DNA of 64,000 nucleotides from Vombatus ursinus (taxonomy: Eukaryota > Chordata > Mammalia > Diprotodontia > Vombatidae): positions 8,785,747-8,849,746 of the forward strand of contig NW_020954588.1 in the NCBI RefSeq assembly GCF_900497805.2. The letters are read 5' to 3'. The stretch's first letter is position 1. The number at the start of each line of letters is the position of its first letter. The notes beneath the pieces are model-generated. The model did no database searches. It saw nothing but the letters and a program-made list of their open reading frames with translations, and was not told where the DNA came from. The translations under genes were made by a program, and so were the position numbers. This document shows positions 10,016 through 21,285 of the stretch, piece after piece.

Positions 10016-10975
10016 GCCATAATCTTTGAGGTTGGCATTTTGGAAGCTAATAATGCTTTCTTGCAGAAACACCTTTTAGGAATACTGTAATAGAATACTG
10101 GGCTGAATGGATCTCTGATTCAACCTGGGAAAGCAATTCTTATCATGTCTAACTAAGCAAACACCCAGATGGCTTAGTGCTGATTCAAAAGGCAGAGAGA
10201 CCTAAGACTCTTTCTCAGTTACTAGAGATTAATCATCCCATAAAGCTAAATGGCAGCCTAGTGGTTCTCAACCTTTTTATTCTTTAATATTTCCATATTT
10301 CTCATCATATTTCCACCAAATGCACTCCATGAGTATAGCACATTCCCACCAAGAAAGAAACACAAAAAAGACCAAACCAATATGTCGACACAACCACTCC
10401 CCTCAAAACACTAAGCAAAAAAGTGAGTGGAGCTGATCTCTGGGATATGAGAAAGCCAGAACAATGGAAAAATTTTCCCTTTGTTTCACTTAAGAGAAAA
10501 GAAGGCAAGATTAAAGAGTGCACGGGAAAGCTGGATGATTAGAGTAATAATGAGATAAGGGACAGTGATGTCTTGAGAGTGAAATCGGTGATTAGGAAAT
10601 GAGGAAAGAAGTGGTGAGAGTGTGGGGAAAGGATAATACCCTAAAGTCTTGCATTGACATGACCAAATTGGGTTTTACAGATACTCGGCTCCAAACTATT
10701 CCATCACTGTGGAATTTTCCCAAGATGTTCAATTTGAAAGATAACACTAGGCTGTCCAACTCTCAAAAACAGTCAGATCCTGTTTTGACTAATAGCATAT
10801 GTTAATGTCCAATTCCATATATTTTAATAGTTCAAATGTCCTTAGGGACACTTCCAGGGAAGTAGATCCCAACTCCACCATGCCTTACAAAATGTCTGAA
10901 ATGGGCTCCTCTGTCTCCTCCCTCTATCCCAGTCATAGGCCCAAAACCAATCTCCTCCGGTTAGTGAGCCTTTCT
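10016..10975. other. Unassigned DNA
   Basis: Nearly 1 kb without a clear repeat. 'gtggttctcaacctttttat' at 10262-10281 resembles the end of a hAT element, but no second end was found. Confidence 0.4.
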
Positions 10976-11092
10976 AAACTACTCCTTGAGAATAGAGGTT
11001 GTTTGGGGCTTCCTATTTGTATCTCCAGTGCTTAGCACAGTGCTTGGCACATACATAGTATGCTCCTAATAAAGGATTGCTGATTGATTGGC
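10976..11092 (+). repeat. LINE L2, 3' end
   Basis: Contains 'tatctccagtgcttagcaca' and 'gtgcttggcacatacatagt', ending in a TTGATTGATTGG tail. Confidence 0.85.
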
Positions 11093-11428
11093 TAAGTTAG
11101 TCCTCAAAAGACAGTCCTTTGCTGGGCCTCTGCCATAAACCCTCTCAATTGGATAGTATTGGCCAGAACTCAAAGAATCCATGGCACTTTCATGCCCATC
11201 TCAGACATCAAAATAACACTTTAATGAAGGTCAGCTCAACATAATGAAGCTATTTCCATGTCATACCCAACAGTCCACACTGACACACTTTTATGGCTAT
11301 ATTTAATTTGATTAAGTGAAAAAAAAATAATGTATAACAGATGTATTCACAAATCCCAGGTCATTTATCAGCCATTCTATTTTATGAAAATATCATCCTT
11401 ATAAAATGGTTCAGCATATTGAGTAAAA
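11093..11428. other. Unassigned AT-rich DNA
   Basis: No recognised repeat or gene. Confidence 0.35.
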
Positions 11429-11429
11429 C

Positions 11430-11560
11430 TCAGTGGAGGATTTACTTGAGAGCATGGACAAGGATCAAACAGGCTGAGAATATACGGAGAGATCTCAATC
11501 TACAATGGAAGGAGCACTTCCTTTAGGAGATCATGAATCCATTGAAGCATTGAGTTAGTC
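11430..11560 (+). repeat. RTE-type LINE, C-terminal fragment (locus A)
   Basis: The plus frame reads WRIYLRAWTRIKQAE and then WKEHF, matching the segment after the GRPPxxWVD motif in the other loci (17270, 20905, 35785, 37840, 53190). The 3' end is near 'atgaatccattgaag'. Assignment to an RTE-like clade is inferred from the architecture. Confidence 0.55.
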
Positions 11561-12590
11561 TTTTGGCTTGGTCTTGTTTATTCATAGTAGTTTCATTTGA
11601 ATATCTGAACACTATGATATTATTAGGGAATTTGCCCATGTTTTTCAAAATATAGCATTTTGTTGTGTTTTATTTTTACAGAGGGCTTTCTGTGGAAGCT
11701 CAAGAGTTGATGGCTTGTGTGGATGCCTATAAAGGAGCTCCAGTCTTCATGCAATCCCAATATGATTAAAGAGACATCTCAGAGGAATAGCTAATCCAAG
11801 GAAATGAACTGGGACGAGGGATGACCATAAAAGGACAAAAACATGAGAAATTTGAATTAGATTTCAATTCAACTCATCAGACATTTGGCAAATATGCAGA
11901 AGGCATTGTGCACAGAAGAAAATATTTAGGATCTCTGTTTTTCATAAAATACTATGACTGAAAATGAGAATGAGGAAAGGTAGAGATAGAGTAGCATGGT
12001 TTCAGAGGGTATGGGATGGAGGCGTTTTCATGAACAAGTAAAGACAGAGACATAGAGAGTGGATAGATGGGCAGGTCATCCTGCATTATCATGGTCCCAA
12101 GACTGTAAACAACCAAAATTCCTTAAGATCTAACACAGGGATACTCAAAAGAATAGGGAATGACCCAGAAGGTATTGGCAAGAACGCATATATCTTACAA
12201 CACATGTTCATCATCATTAAATCCTTCAATGTTCTCTGTGCCCAAGACCTTGGGCAGTTGGAAACATCACCTGGACAAACAAACTTTCTAGGCAATTATT
12301 CGAGGAACACAGATCCACATAGTGAAAATCCACCAGAAGTCACACAGATCATCCCCCCAAAACAAAACAAAATGAAACACAGCACTCTCTGACAAAAGAA
12401 CATTTCACTTAGTGAGTACTCTCATTTTAAGATAATCAGCTCTACAGTAGTAGCAGAATGTCCAAGCCTTAGAAACAACAGTGCTAAAGGTTTCACGTAG
12501 CCCACAAACAACCACAATGGAAGAGGGGCTACTGTAATCCTCAGGGCTATTTGTCCACAGCAGCTCAGCTGACCTATTTGTTGTTCCTTG
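11561..12590. other. Unassigned DNA
   Basis: About 1 kb with no confident repeat or gene. A very decayed antisense L2 end may lie at 11865-11960. Confidence 0.35.
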
Positions 12591-12599
12591 AAAGGCTCT

Positions 12600-12932
12600 G
12601 TCTCTTACCTTTGCACACAGGCTGTCATCTATGCCTGGAATGATTCCTCATCTTTGACTCTTACTTTCCCTGGCTTTCCCAGACCAAATTCCACCTTCTG
12701 CAGGAGACCTTTTCAGGTCCCCCTAGCTATTAATTCCTTTTCTCAGATAACTTCCATTTCCTTGTTATATACCTTGCCTGTTACTAGTCATTTACATGTT
12801 GTCTTCCTCATTGGGAATGTGAACTCTTTGATGTCAAGGGCTATTTCTGTCTTTCTTTGTATTCCTGATAGAATACACAGTCCCTGGCACAGAGTAGGCC
12901 CTTAACAAATGCTTGTGGATTTACTAATTTCT
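12600..12932 (+). repeat. LINE L2, 3' end
   Basis: Runs from 'atgcctggaatgattcctca' and 'ccaccttctgcaggagacc' to 'gtccctggcacagagtagg' and 'taacaaatgcttgtggattt'. This is the L2 3' end with part of the final coding region. Confidence 0.85.
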
Positions 12933-12974
12933 AATCCCTGCAATTTAGCTGACCAGACTTCCTTAATGCAGTAA

Positions 12975-13038
12975 CACTGTACTAGCTACTAGCAAAGGGA
13001 CAAAAATTAGAAAAGTCATGAAAAAATTAGACTTTCAA
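12975..13038 (-). repeat. LINE L2, antisense scrap
   Basis: 'tgtactagctactagcaaag' followed by an A-rich stretch fits the antisense L2 end. Short and weak. Confidence 0.3.
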
Positions 13039-13041
13039 GAT

Positions 13042-13220
13042 CTAGAAGCCATCATAGTTCTGGGTTCAAATCATGGCTCGTTCACTTATGACCCATGCTC
13101 AGGCGAGTCATGTAATTACTTTAGGGCCTTAGTTTCCATATTTGTTAAATGAGAGGGTGGGACTACATGGCCTCAGTACTCTCTTCTAGTTTTAAATCTA
13201 TGACCCTATGATTTCTCCAA
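13042..13220 (+). repeat. MIR-class SINE
   Basis: Shows 'ttctgggttcaaatcatggc' (tRNA B-box-like region), 'gttaaatgagagggtgggac' and 'ttttaaatctatgaccctatg'. Confidence 0.7.
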
Positions 13221-13354
13221 ATGCCTTTTAAGATTACCAGCTGATGATCTGAATACTTCTTTACTTTTAGCTCTCAGGACTTTCCACTTTGGCTGTCTCA
13301 AAAGAACTCAGAAGCGAGCAAGACCCTAGAATCTATTTTTCTTTTACCTTAATA

Positions 13355-13552
13355 GTAATAATAATAATAACATCACATTCCTTACAACCACTCTATGAGA
13401 TAAGTGCTGCAAGTCACATTATATTCCTTATTCTCTGGGAGAGGAAATTGGGGCTCTGACAGTGGAAGGGGTTTGCCCAAGATCACACAGTTGGCTAGGA
13501 TCTGAGACCAGATTCCAAACCCCATCTCCTTACTCTATGTGGCCACACTGTA
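13355..13552 (-). repeat. MIR SINE, antisense
   Basis: An AAT-rich start, 'caaccactctatgagataag', 'ttgcccaagatcacacagtt' and a head ending near 'gtggccacactgta'. Confidence 0.75.
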
Positions 13553-13619
13553 ACTATGGTCACACTGCTTCTCATTTGTTTTATCTTAATGTGCCCTAAA
13601 ATTCACCTCCACTCATGGT

Positions 13620-13805
13620 AGAGACAGAATGGGACAGTAGAAACAACACTGCCTCTGGAGACAGAGAACCTGTCTGTTGTCTCTTATTCCCTTCCTTGGG
13701 CAAATCCCTTGCCCTAGCTCAGTTTCCTCACTTGTAAAATGAGGGGATTGACTGAGGCTTTTTCTGAGGTTCCTTCCAGCTCTGGATCTCTACTCCTACG
13801 AAACC
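13620..13805 (+). repeat. MIR-class SINE
   Basis: Shows 'agtttcctcacttgtaaaat', 'gaggttccttccagctctgg' and a degenerate head at 13630-13680. Confidence 0.7.
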
Positions 13806-14620
13806 TTATAACTTATTTTGGGCCTGTGCCATTACCACCATCAGCCCATTCTCTCTCCTATGATTTCCCATTTCCTTTAGGAAGCACAAATTACAAAAAG
13901 AAACCAAAGCCTTAATGTTGAACTCCCCACATCTAAATCTCCATCACAACATTATGAGAAGTACTCTATTTCTTTGAGATCTCAGATTACATCTCATATT
14001 ACAAGTAGAGTTTGAGCTGAAAGTTCAACAGATACCGATGCTTTGAAAGTTGCAAAACAATCTCTTCTGCGCTCCCGTTCCCCATCCTGTTATTCTTTGT
14101 AAATACTGGGCACTTCGGAAGTTTGGCTTCTAGAATCAAATTCAGACACTAACAAAAGCACAACAAATAACAAATGCACAAGCCGACCAAAATGGAAGTT
14201 TGACCGTAGTTTTACAAACGGTCGGCGTAATTACAGCTATCCCTCCCCATTGTGATTTCCTCCATTGTGGTTTTAAGATAAGGCGGCAGCATAAGAAATT
14301 CAATGGGAATTTTTTTGGGAGTCTTGCGGAAGCCGCAGATGACACGTGAAGGCCAGCAGGTGACACAGAAAAAGTTTAGAAATTCAGAAATGCATAAAAT
14401 ACATGTATAGTATTGTACAATGTCAACATATTTTATCTTTTAATACCATAATAATTCATACTTCTTCTCTGATATGAAGGGTGGGCCAAAAGATAGTATG
14501 CAGATTTTCCAGATCATAGGGGGCCCACACCCCTAGCTCTCGTGATGGAGAATGGATAACTGTAGTGAGGTGAATTTAAATTACTGATCCTGAAAGGTAA
14601 GAGTGGCTTGTGGTCATTTT
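13806..14620. other. Unassigned, largely unique DNA with a possible conserved non-coding block
   Basis: No repeat recognised. 14060-14360 has several CpG sites, unlike its surroundings, and clustered SOX-like and GATA-like words (see the site entry at 14247). Conservation is inferred from appearance only. Confidence 0.4.
14247..14283 (+). promoter_or_regulatory. Cluster of SOX-like and GATA-like words
   Basis: Two copies of CCATTGTG at 14247-14254 and 14262-14269, 15 bases apart, are followed by AGATAAGG at 14276-14283. These fit known SOX and GATA binding consensus sequences. Such words are common by chance, so this is only a candidate. Confidence 0.3.
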
Positions 14621-14624
14621 GTAT

Positions 14625-14735
14625 GTCCCCAGTAAAATGATGTATTCTCCTTGAGGGAAGGGACTGTTTATATTTTTTGTTTTTAATTTTTGCATTGATA
14701 AATGCTGTTGAAATGAACTGAATTAAAATCAATTT
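14625..14735 (+). repeat. LINE L2, 3' end, decayed
   Basis: 'ctccttgagggaagggactg' then T-rich sequence and 'tgataaatgctgttgaaatg' fit an L2 3' end. Confidence 0.5.
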
Positions 14736-14767
14736 GTGATCGCTGGGCAGGTTTATTCTATGGGGGT

Positions 14768-15260
14768 GGTTGGTGTCGTTGAATCATTCAGTCTTGTCTG
14801 ACTCTTCATGCCCCACTGTACCATAGCATGCCAGGACTGTCTATCCTCCACTATCTCTTGAAGTCTGTCCTGACTATGGCACCATCTATCCATCTCTCCC
14901 TCTGCCATCCCCTTTTCCTTTTGCCTTCAATCTTTCCCAACATCATGGTCTTTTCCAATGAATCTTGTCTTTCCATCATGTGGCCAAAATATTTAAGCTT
15001 TAGTATTTGATCTTCCAGTAAATAGCCTGCAGTATTTTTTTTGAGTGTTGAGTGATTTGATCTCTTTGCTGTCCAAGGGACTCTCAAAAGTTTTCTCCAG
15101 CACCACAGTTTGAAAGGGTCAATTCTGCAACATTCAGTTTTTCTCATAGTCCAACTCTCATAGCCATATATTGCTACTGGAAAAAAAAACCATAACTTTA
15201 GCCATACAGACTTTTGCTGGCAAGGCGATGGCTCTGCTTCTTAGTATGCTGCTTAGATTT
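14768..15260 (-). repeat. LINE RTE (BovB-like), 3' end, antisense
   Basis: The minus-strand frame 15147 to 14851 reads LWCWRKLLRVPWTAKRSN, later LKYFGHMMERQDSLEKT and MLGKIEGKRKRGWQRERW, the C-terminal end of an RTE reverse-transcriptase protein. The 3' terminus at the left has 'gtcttgtctgactcttcatg'. A sense copy of the same region lies at 29660-30095. Confidence 0.85.
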
Positions 15261-15464
15261 GTATAACTTTCCTTCCAAGGAACAAGCTATGGTGAACCCC
15301 ATCAAATGGATCTAGAAAAAATTATGCAATTGCTTTTGTGAACATACAACAGAGATTCTGGAATACTTTGCAATACTGACACTTTTTTTGTGAAATAGAC
15401 ATGTATTGAAGCTTAACCCAAGGAACTAAGCTCCCAGCAAAGGAAAGTCAATTCAATCTAGATT
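15261..15464. other. Unassigned DNA
   Basis: No recognised feature; possibly an eroded upstream part of the RTE. Confidence 0.3.
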
Positions 15465-15550
15465 TTATGCATTTAAAACTTTTTCCTAAGAAGGAGTTCA
15501 CAGGTTTCACCTGACTACCAGAGGGATCTGTGACACAGAAAAGGTTATGA
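15465..15550 (+). repeat. hAT-like nonautonomous element, fragment
   Basis: 'aaggagttcacaggtttcac' and 'gagggatctgtgacacagaa' match the family also seen at 2985, 25853 and 58060. Confidence 0.5.
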
Positions 15551-15615
15551 TTTTTTTGCTGAGATGCTGATGCATTCTGTGGAAATGGTTCTGAATTCCC
15601 AGGAAACAAAATGGA

Positions 15616-15890
15616 ATATGTGTGTGTACATACATACACATATACATATATACACACACATGCATATGTATATAAATATATACAAACATACACATATATG
15701 TAGAAAGATATATACACATACATATACATATATGTATATATACACATGTATATTTATATATAATATGTATATATATGCATACATATGTAGGTATATATAT
15801 GCATACGTATATACATATCTATATTCACTTATTTACTTACTTGCTTATTTACTTATCTGTTTATTTAGTTTATTTATTTATTTTCAGTGG
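15616..15890. repeat. Compound TG/TA/CA and TTTA-rich low-complexity tract
   Basis: About 215 bases of alternating purine-pyrimidine repeats pass into TTTACTTA units. Several frames of up to 122 codons cross it; they are low-complexity Tyr/Ile/His runs and not genes. Confidence 0.9.
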
Positions 15891-16798
15891 CCATTTTGGC
15901 TCATGATGACATTTCAAGTATCTACAAGCTAATCACTAAAAGAACTGCTTGCTGTTCAGCTTTGGAGACCTGGAAAATTTCAATGTTCCTGGTCCTCAAC
16001 CTCTTCCCCCCAAACCTCCCCAATCTTTGCTTCATCTTGCCAAATTCAATAAATTTAGGACTGAAACAATCACTCATTGGATTTGAGGAAAATGACTTTC
16101 TAAACAGATCAGTTCAAATAATTGCTGTGTGACTCCTGCACTGTGGTTTCAAAGTAAAGTACAAAACCCAGCAGTTCTCTCTTATAACGAAATGCCACCA
16201 TGGATTTCACATTCCATGTTTCCGGTATCAATTCAGGCTCTTTGTGATAGGTGTTACTAAAACCTTTTGAAGTGCTTGTTTGTACATGCCAGATTTCCTT
16301 CAATACGCCACCAGATAAATAATTTCACTATGCAATTTTTCTAAAGAAGGGGGAGAAAAAAAAGCAGTGATAAATGACGAGAGACAGAGCTTTCTTCCTT
16401 CTTGTTGGGTCAAGAAAGTTGGAATGTAGCTCATGTGCTCCACCTAGTGGAATTCTTAGGTAATAGCACGTTTTAAAAGCACATGGGTTTTGGGGAGCAG
16501 GGCCAAATTTTTATTTGGTATTCAGGGCATGTGTATCTAGGTCCCCAGCTTCTTCTTCTCTGCCTTTCTGCTGTCCATCTTTGAGGCATTTTCCTGCTTG
16601 TTACAATTTTCACGAGGGAAGGAAAGAAAAATGGACACTCAAATCAGGTCATTTTCCTACCAGGTTTTTTGGATTTTTTGAGTTATTCATTGTGTATTTA
16701 AATTGGCATAGGTTGACATCAATTAGCAAAGATAATCGAGAGCTGATTTTATGTATGTATGCATTTTCCATAAGCCTAGAATAGATTTTTCAAGTTTT
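15891..16798. other. Unassigned, largely unique DNA
   Basis: About 0.9 kb without a clear repeat. The block 16130-16330 looks unique. Confidence 0.4.
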
Positions 16799-16799
16799 G

Positions 16800-17000
16800 T
16801 TGGAAAGAAGGAAGGAAGGGAGGAAGGAAGGAAGGGAGGAAGGAAGGAAGGGAGGAAGGGAGGAAGGAAGGAAAGAAGGAGGGAAGAATGGAAGGAGGGA
16901 GGGAGGGGGAGAGGGAGGGAGGGAAGGAAGGAGGGAGGGAAGGAAGGGAGAGAGGGAGAGAAGGAAGGAGGGAGGGAAGGAGGGAAGGAAGAAAAGAAAA
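16800..17000. repeat. (GGAA)n/(GGGA)n homopurine tract
   Basis: Roughly 200 bases almost wholly of G and A on the plus strand. Frames of up to 133 codons are Glu/Gly/Arg/Lys or Leu/Pro/Ser repeats and not genes. Confidence 0.95.
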
Positions 17001-17268
17001 GAGGAACAGCAGGATCAGAAGAATATAGTACATATTATGACCATATAGGAGGAAAAAGGAATATTAGTAAATTGACAAAGAATCCCAAGGGAGACAGGGT
17101 GAGAGATGAAAAAGTAATTATGACATTTGAAGGGTTGAATTGTTTCTCTTAGACAATTTAAATAAAGATAGTTAAAAATCAAATTAATTAAATATAGACC
17201 TAGTTGTTTTATATACATACATATCAATAGGTAGGCAGATAGCTAGATGGATAGCATCCATATTATGT
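17001..17268. other. Unassigned AT-rich DNA
   Basis: No recognised feature; ends in short ATAC/GATA words. Confidence 0.35.
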
Positions 17269-17269
17269 C

Positions 17270-17425
17270 AAAAGAACCAGAGGAAGTCCCCGAGCATATT
17301 GGGTGGACTCTCTGTGGGGGATTTAGGAGACATGGACACAAGTTACCCACAATGGGCAAATATGGAAGTTTTCAGTCTCCAGCATTGGAGGGAGCATTCA
17401 CTGGACTATAGAGGTAACTGTACTA
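17270..17425 (+). repeat. RTE-type LINE, C-terminal fragment (locus B)
   Basis: The plus frame reads YWVDSLWGI and then ETWTQVTHNGQIWK, matching the conserved GRPPxxWVDSLWRIYxRTWTR region of the other loci. Decayed and short. Confidence 0.55.
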
Positions 17426-17534
17426 AAGTTCACACCTGTTAAAATAGTGCAAATACTATCAATGTCTTTTCAATGGTTGGGGTTGGGGGAGACCCAAATG
17501 ATTTCTTAGTTGAGTTGAATAGAAGGGAATACAC

Positions 17535-17738
17535 AAATAATAACACAATGTTGATCTTCACAACAACCTGGAGAGGTAGGTGCTGTTATTATCCTCATTT
17601 TAACATTGAGGAAACTGAGGTGGACAGAGGTTAAGTGACTTGGCCAGGGTCACACAACTAGTAAGTATCTGAAGCTGGATTTGAACTGAAGTTTTCCTGA
17701 CTCTAGGCCTAATTCACTGCACCACCTAACTGCCTCAA
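17535..17738 (-). repeat. MIR SINE, antisense
   Basis: 'cacaacaacctggagaggta', 'ttgaggaaactgaggtggac', 'ccagggtcacacaactagta' and the head at the right end. Confidence 0.85.
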
Positions 17739-17844
17739 CAGAGCTGTCACCTAAACCCTGTCTAGGGAAGCCTGGTGAAGGATACGTTTCTCCTATCTGA
17801 CCCCATCCTCTTCTAGGATTCTAGTAAATCCTGAATGGACCTTG

Positions 17845-18172
17845 AAGATATTTTTCTTGCTCTCTTCTTGCTATGGACTACTATTCTGGAAGGCTCATAC
17901 TTGTTCCTATATCATTCCACAGCTCCACGAACAATGTATTAGCATGCCCATATTTCATAACCCTCCAACATCTACTGTTGCCATTTTTAGAGGTCATTTT
18001 TGTCCATTTTCAGGATATAAGGTAAAACCTCAGGGTTGTTTTGATTTCCATTGTTCTTATTATTAGTGATTTGGAGCATTTTTTCAACGCTTGTGAATGT
18101 TTTGCAGTTCTTTTGAAAACTGTTTGTTCCTACCTGTTGATTATTTATTAGGGAATGACTACAAAGCTAATA
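17845..18172 (-). repeat. LINE L1, ORF2 3' region, antisense
   Basis: 'gtgatttggagcattttttc' and 'tattagggaatgactacaaa' are the antisense of the L1 ORF2 end seen in sense at the left edge of the window. About 330 bases. Confidence 0.7.
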
Positions 18173-19645
18173 ACATTTTATCTAAACATTCCTACCAACC
18201 CACATAAAGCCAAAGGTTAAGAAGATTTTTCTTCCTCTCTTAACAAAATATTTACTATTAAAATAAGAATGATTTCTTCAGTCTTAACTAGTGCACAAAA
18301 ATTTGTCCCGGCTACCAAAGTATTTGCTTTAGCCAACACACCAGAAGCACAACATGAAAATAATGCTTTTTGCAATGGGAGCGCCACTTTGTACCTCTTC
18401 AGTCGCACACACTCTATAGAGCTCTATCAAGAAGCACATACTGAATCTAGTTTCTCCTCCTGGCCCAGTCTATTTACTGTTTAATTCATTCTTCTCCACC
18501 TCTAGAGCTTGGGGCTTTTTCTTTTCTCCCAAGCAAAAGTAAAATTAGGAAGACGCACAAAAACATCTTTTTCTTTCTCGTGAAAACAAATGTGCAATTT
18601 TGTTGTTTTCAAAATGAACACCATGTCGAAAAATCTCCAGACATTTGTACCAATCTGTAATCCTACAAAAAATAAAATTTTTAAAAAGCCAACACCAGCA
18701 TGTAAATGAAATATAATATAAGGCCAATGTCATCTTAGGATATTTGTATTCTGGGAAGAGGCAGATAATGCAGTCAGACTGTACCTGGTAAGGAAGGGAC
18801 ACACATTTCAGGACAAAGGTCAGAGACACCAGGTGCCTCAAGGGGGCCTAAAGTCCAATTAGGGAAAGAGAGAAAAGGGGAGAGGGAAAAGAAAGGGAAG
18901 TGGGAGTGTGGGAGGGAATGAAAAAATATTGGAAAGGTACAGAAATGGAGAAATGGCAATTAAATCTGCTTTCTTTTTTTAGATACAGAACTGTGATTTC
19001 ATGAATGTAAGAGACACCCAGTGTGGAAATTCTCTCAGTCAAAGCAGATCAGCAATCCTTCTGCAATTTATAATCCAAAAGAGTTGCCTTGGGCAGTAGT
19101 ATCCAAAGTGGAATGTGGGGTCCCCTGGAGAGATATGGTCTGACCCTAAAGAAACAATGATATGATTCCTACGGTGTACGTGATCAATTAGTTAGGATGG
19201 TGGGAAAATAAGTCCCATAGCACCCAACCCTCAATCATGGAGCCCATCTCCAATACAAGTACATATACCCCAACCCCAAATTCCACAACTCCACAAGTCC
19301 TTACCCTCCTTCTGCTACGCAAGATTGCTGTTTCTCCCTCCTTCTACTTAGGAACCAATGTCAACCCCTCAGGACAATTATAGTGCAATCAGTTTTGCTC
19401 AGGTACCACTGGGAAGACCTCCTCCCAACCACCAGCCCAGCATTCCCACTCCCTGCACCCAGGTGCTCCTGGAAGGGCATTGCACTCCAAGGCAGTGACC
19501 AGTGAGTCTAAGTTCCAAATCCCCCTCTTGCAGATTTGGGTGAGATACAGAGTGAGGTACATAGGATGAATAAGCATGGATGGGTTGGAACATTCATCTC
19601 AGTTCTCAAGATATTATCTTTCCCCCAACTCTCATGTCTTTTTTA
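18173..19645. other. Unassigned, largely unique DNA
   Basis: About 1.5 kb with no clear repeat. 18250-18430 and 18545-18680 look unique and unusually repeat-free. Frames of up to 98 codons on both strands show no domain. Confidence 0.4.
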
Positions 19646-19649
19646 AACT

Positions 19650-20018
19650 TCCTTATTATTAATCAGCATACTACCATCCTTCCAGTTATCCAGGTACCCG
19701 ACCTCAGTCATCCTTTATCTCTTACTCTCCCTTTCCCCATTTATCCAATCAATTGCCAAATCTTGTTTTAACCTGCACAATATCTCTGCCATCGGTAGCC
19801 TTCTTTCTGCTCACATAGTCACCACTCTAGTTCAGGCACTTACCACCTCTTGCCTAGATTATTGCAGGTATGCTTGACCCAATTCTCCCCTTTTTCCTAA
19901 GCATTCTCCACACAACTACCAAAGTGATTTTTCTAAAGCACAGGGCTGACCATGTCACTTCCTTATTATATAAACTACAATGGCTCCTATTGACTCTAGG
20001 ATAAAAATATTATCTTCA
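19650..20018 (+). repeat. LINE L2, reverse-transcriptase end
   Basis: 'caccactctagttcaggcac', 'tgcctagattattgcagg', 'accaaagtgatttttctaaa' and 'cagggctgaccatgtcactt' follow the order of the L2 RT C-terminal coding region. Confidence 0.8.
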
Positions 20019-20194
20019 TCTCCTTTTAAAAATGTGCATTTTTGTGTGTTTTATAATGTACATAACAATACAGTAGTACATGTCTATAATTTTAGGAAAA
20101 TGCACTTATTGGTGGGGAAGTATGCTCAAAAATTCATTTATTGATAGGCTACACAATAAAGAAGTTTAGGTTCCACCGGTCTGGGTCATCATTA

Positions 20195-20320
20195 ACTGAA
20201 AGGTTAAGAGATTTATCTCATGGTCATGCAATTAGTATAGGTCAGAGACTGGACACAAAGCTAGGTTATTTTTGACTTTGAGGCTGGTCCATCCATCTAC
20301 TACATAATGTTGCCACTTGA
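20195..20320 (-). repeat. MIR SINE, antisense, partial
   Basis: 'ggttaagagatttatctcat' and 'ggtcatgcaattagtatagg', then the decayed head. Confidence 0.5.
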
Positions 20321-20900
20321 TTGTGGTATACCATGACAAAATAACCAGTTGATCCTAGAGGGGAGAGGAAGGGATCAAATTGTTCATCTTGTGTTATATA
20401 ACCCCTTTACAAACAAAAAACAATATTATTTGACAATTCTCTAGTTTTCAACTGGTTGTCTTTGTATTATCTAGACACATAGCTCAAGAGAAAAGACCTA
20501 GGCTTGTACGGTGTAGAAGGATGCTTACCTATAATTCTTTCAGGGACTCCAGAACCCCAAGTTGTTATTTCAGACCCTTACAAATCTTTTCTAACTTTTA
20601 GGACTCTTCACCATTCAAAATAATTATAAGAGACACTTATATATCATTTCAAGACTTGCATAATATTATTTATAATTTCATTTGGTCCTTACTTGTTCAA
20701 ATCCAATCTCCTAGGGGATCCTAGGGTCACCTAAAAGGCACTGGGGAGAGAGATAGTATGAGGAGGCAATAGAATATCACCAATGAAGAATTGGGCAGGA
20801 AATAAAATTCAAACATCATATAAGAGATGGATAACTGGAAAAGAAGAGAACTATACATGCAGAGTGAGCAATACCTGAAAGAAAGTCTGTGAATGCCATT
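20321..20900. other. Unassigned DNA
   Basis: No confident feature; 20640-20695 may be a short antisense MIR 3' piece. Confidence 0.35.
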
Positions 20901-20904
20901 GGTA

Positions 20905-20984
20905 CCCAAACAATGATGAGAGATCTAGAAGAAGGCCCCTAAAGTGAACCTCCATTGGAAGATTTCCAAGAGACATGGACAAGA
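20905..20984 (+). repeat. RTE-type LINE, C-terminal fragment (locus E, left piece)
   Basis: 'gaaggcccctaaagtgaacc' and 'ccaagagacatggacaagag' match the GRPPxxW to RTWTR region of loci A-C. The copy is split by a SINE and resumes at 21180. Confidence 0.5.
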
Positions 20985-21179
20985 GAAGCAGCATGGCAGA
21001 GTGAATAGAGAGCCTGACTCATAGCAAGGAAGATCCAGATTCGAGTTATGCCTCTGACATACTAGTTACGTGACCCTGAGTATGTCACTTAATTTCTTGG
21101 CATTCCAGGCACTTCTCTAAGCCTACAGGTTGCAGAACAGCTGCAAAGCCTGACACCATTTCCCAATGACACCATCTTC
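20985..21179 (+). repeat. Marsupial tRNA-derived SINE (Mar1-like, long 3' domain)
   Basis: 'gaatagagagcctgactcat', 'gtgaccctgagtatgtcact' and 'gcctacaggttgcagaacag' match the SINE type at 1290 and 26715. Confidence 0.65.
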
Positions 21180-21285
21180 AAATGACAAGGATCTCAGAGA
21201 TGAGAAAGCATAGACAGGTTGTGATCAGCACCTTTGAAAGGAATAGCCACATTGACGAGATCACAGATCCATCCAAGTAAAAGAC
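21180..21285 (+). repeat. RTE-type LINE fragment (locus E, right piece)
   Basis: 'acattgacgagatcacagat' followed by 'ccatccaag' is the LINE 3' end, matching the ends of loci A and F. Confidence 0.45.

Noticed and set aside
10262-10283. hAT-like terminal phrase
   Set aside because: No second end or internal match within 400 bases.
12100-12400. Overlapping 62-68 codon frames on both strands
   Set aside because: Short, no domain, and no sign of conservation or splicing.
14851-15147. 98-codon minus frame
   Set aside because: It is the C-terminus of an RTE LINE, so it is annotated as repeat.
15448-15932. Several overlapping frames of up to 122 codons
   Set aside because: They translate a TA/CA/TG microsatellite on both strands.
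16436-16450. CCACCTAGTGG as a CTCF-like site
   Set aside because: It departs from the core consensus at several positions.
16751-17152. 133-codon Glu/Gly/Arg-rich frame and Leu/Pro-rich reverse frame
   Set aside because: Both are translations of the GGAA tract.
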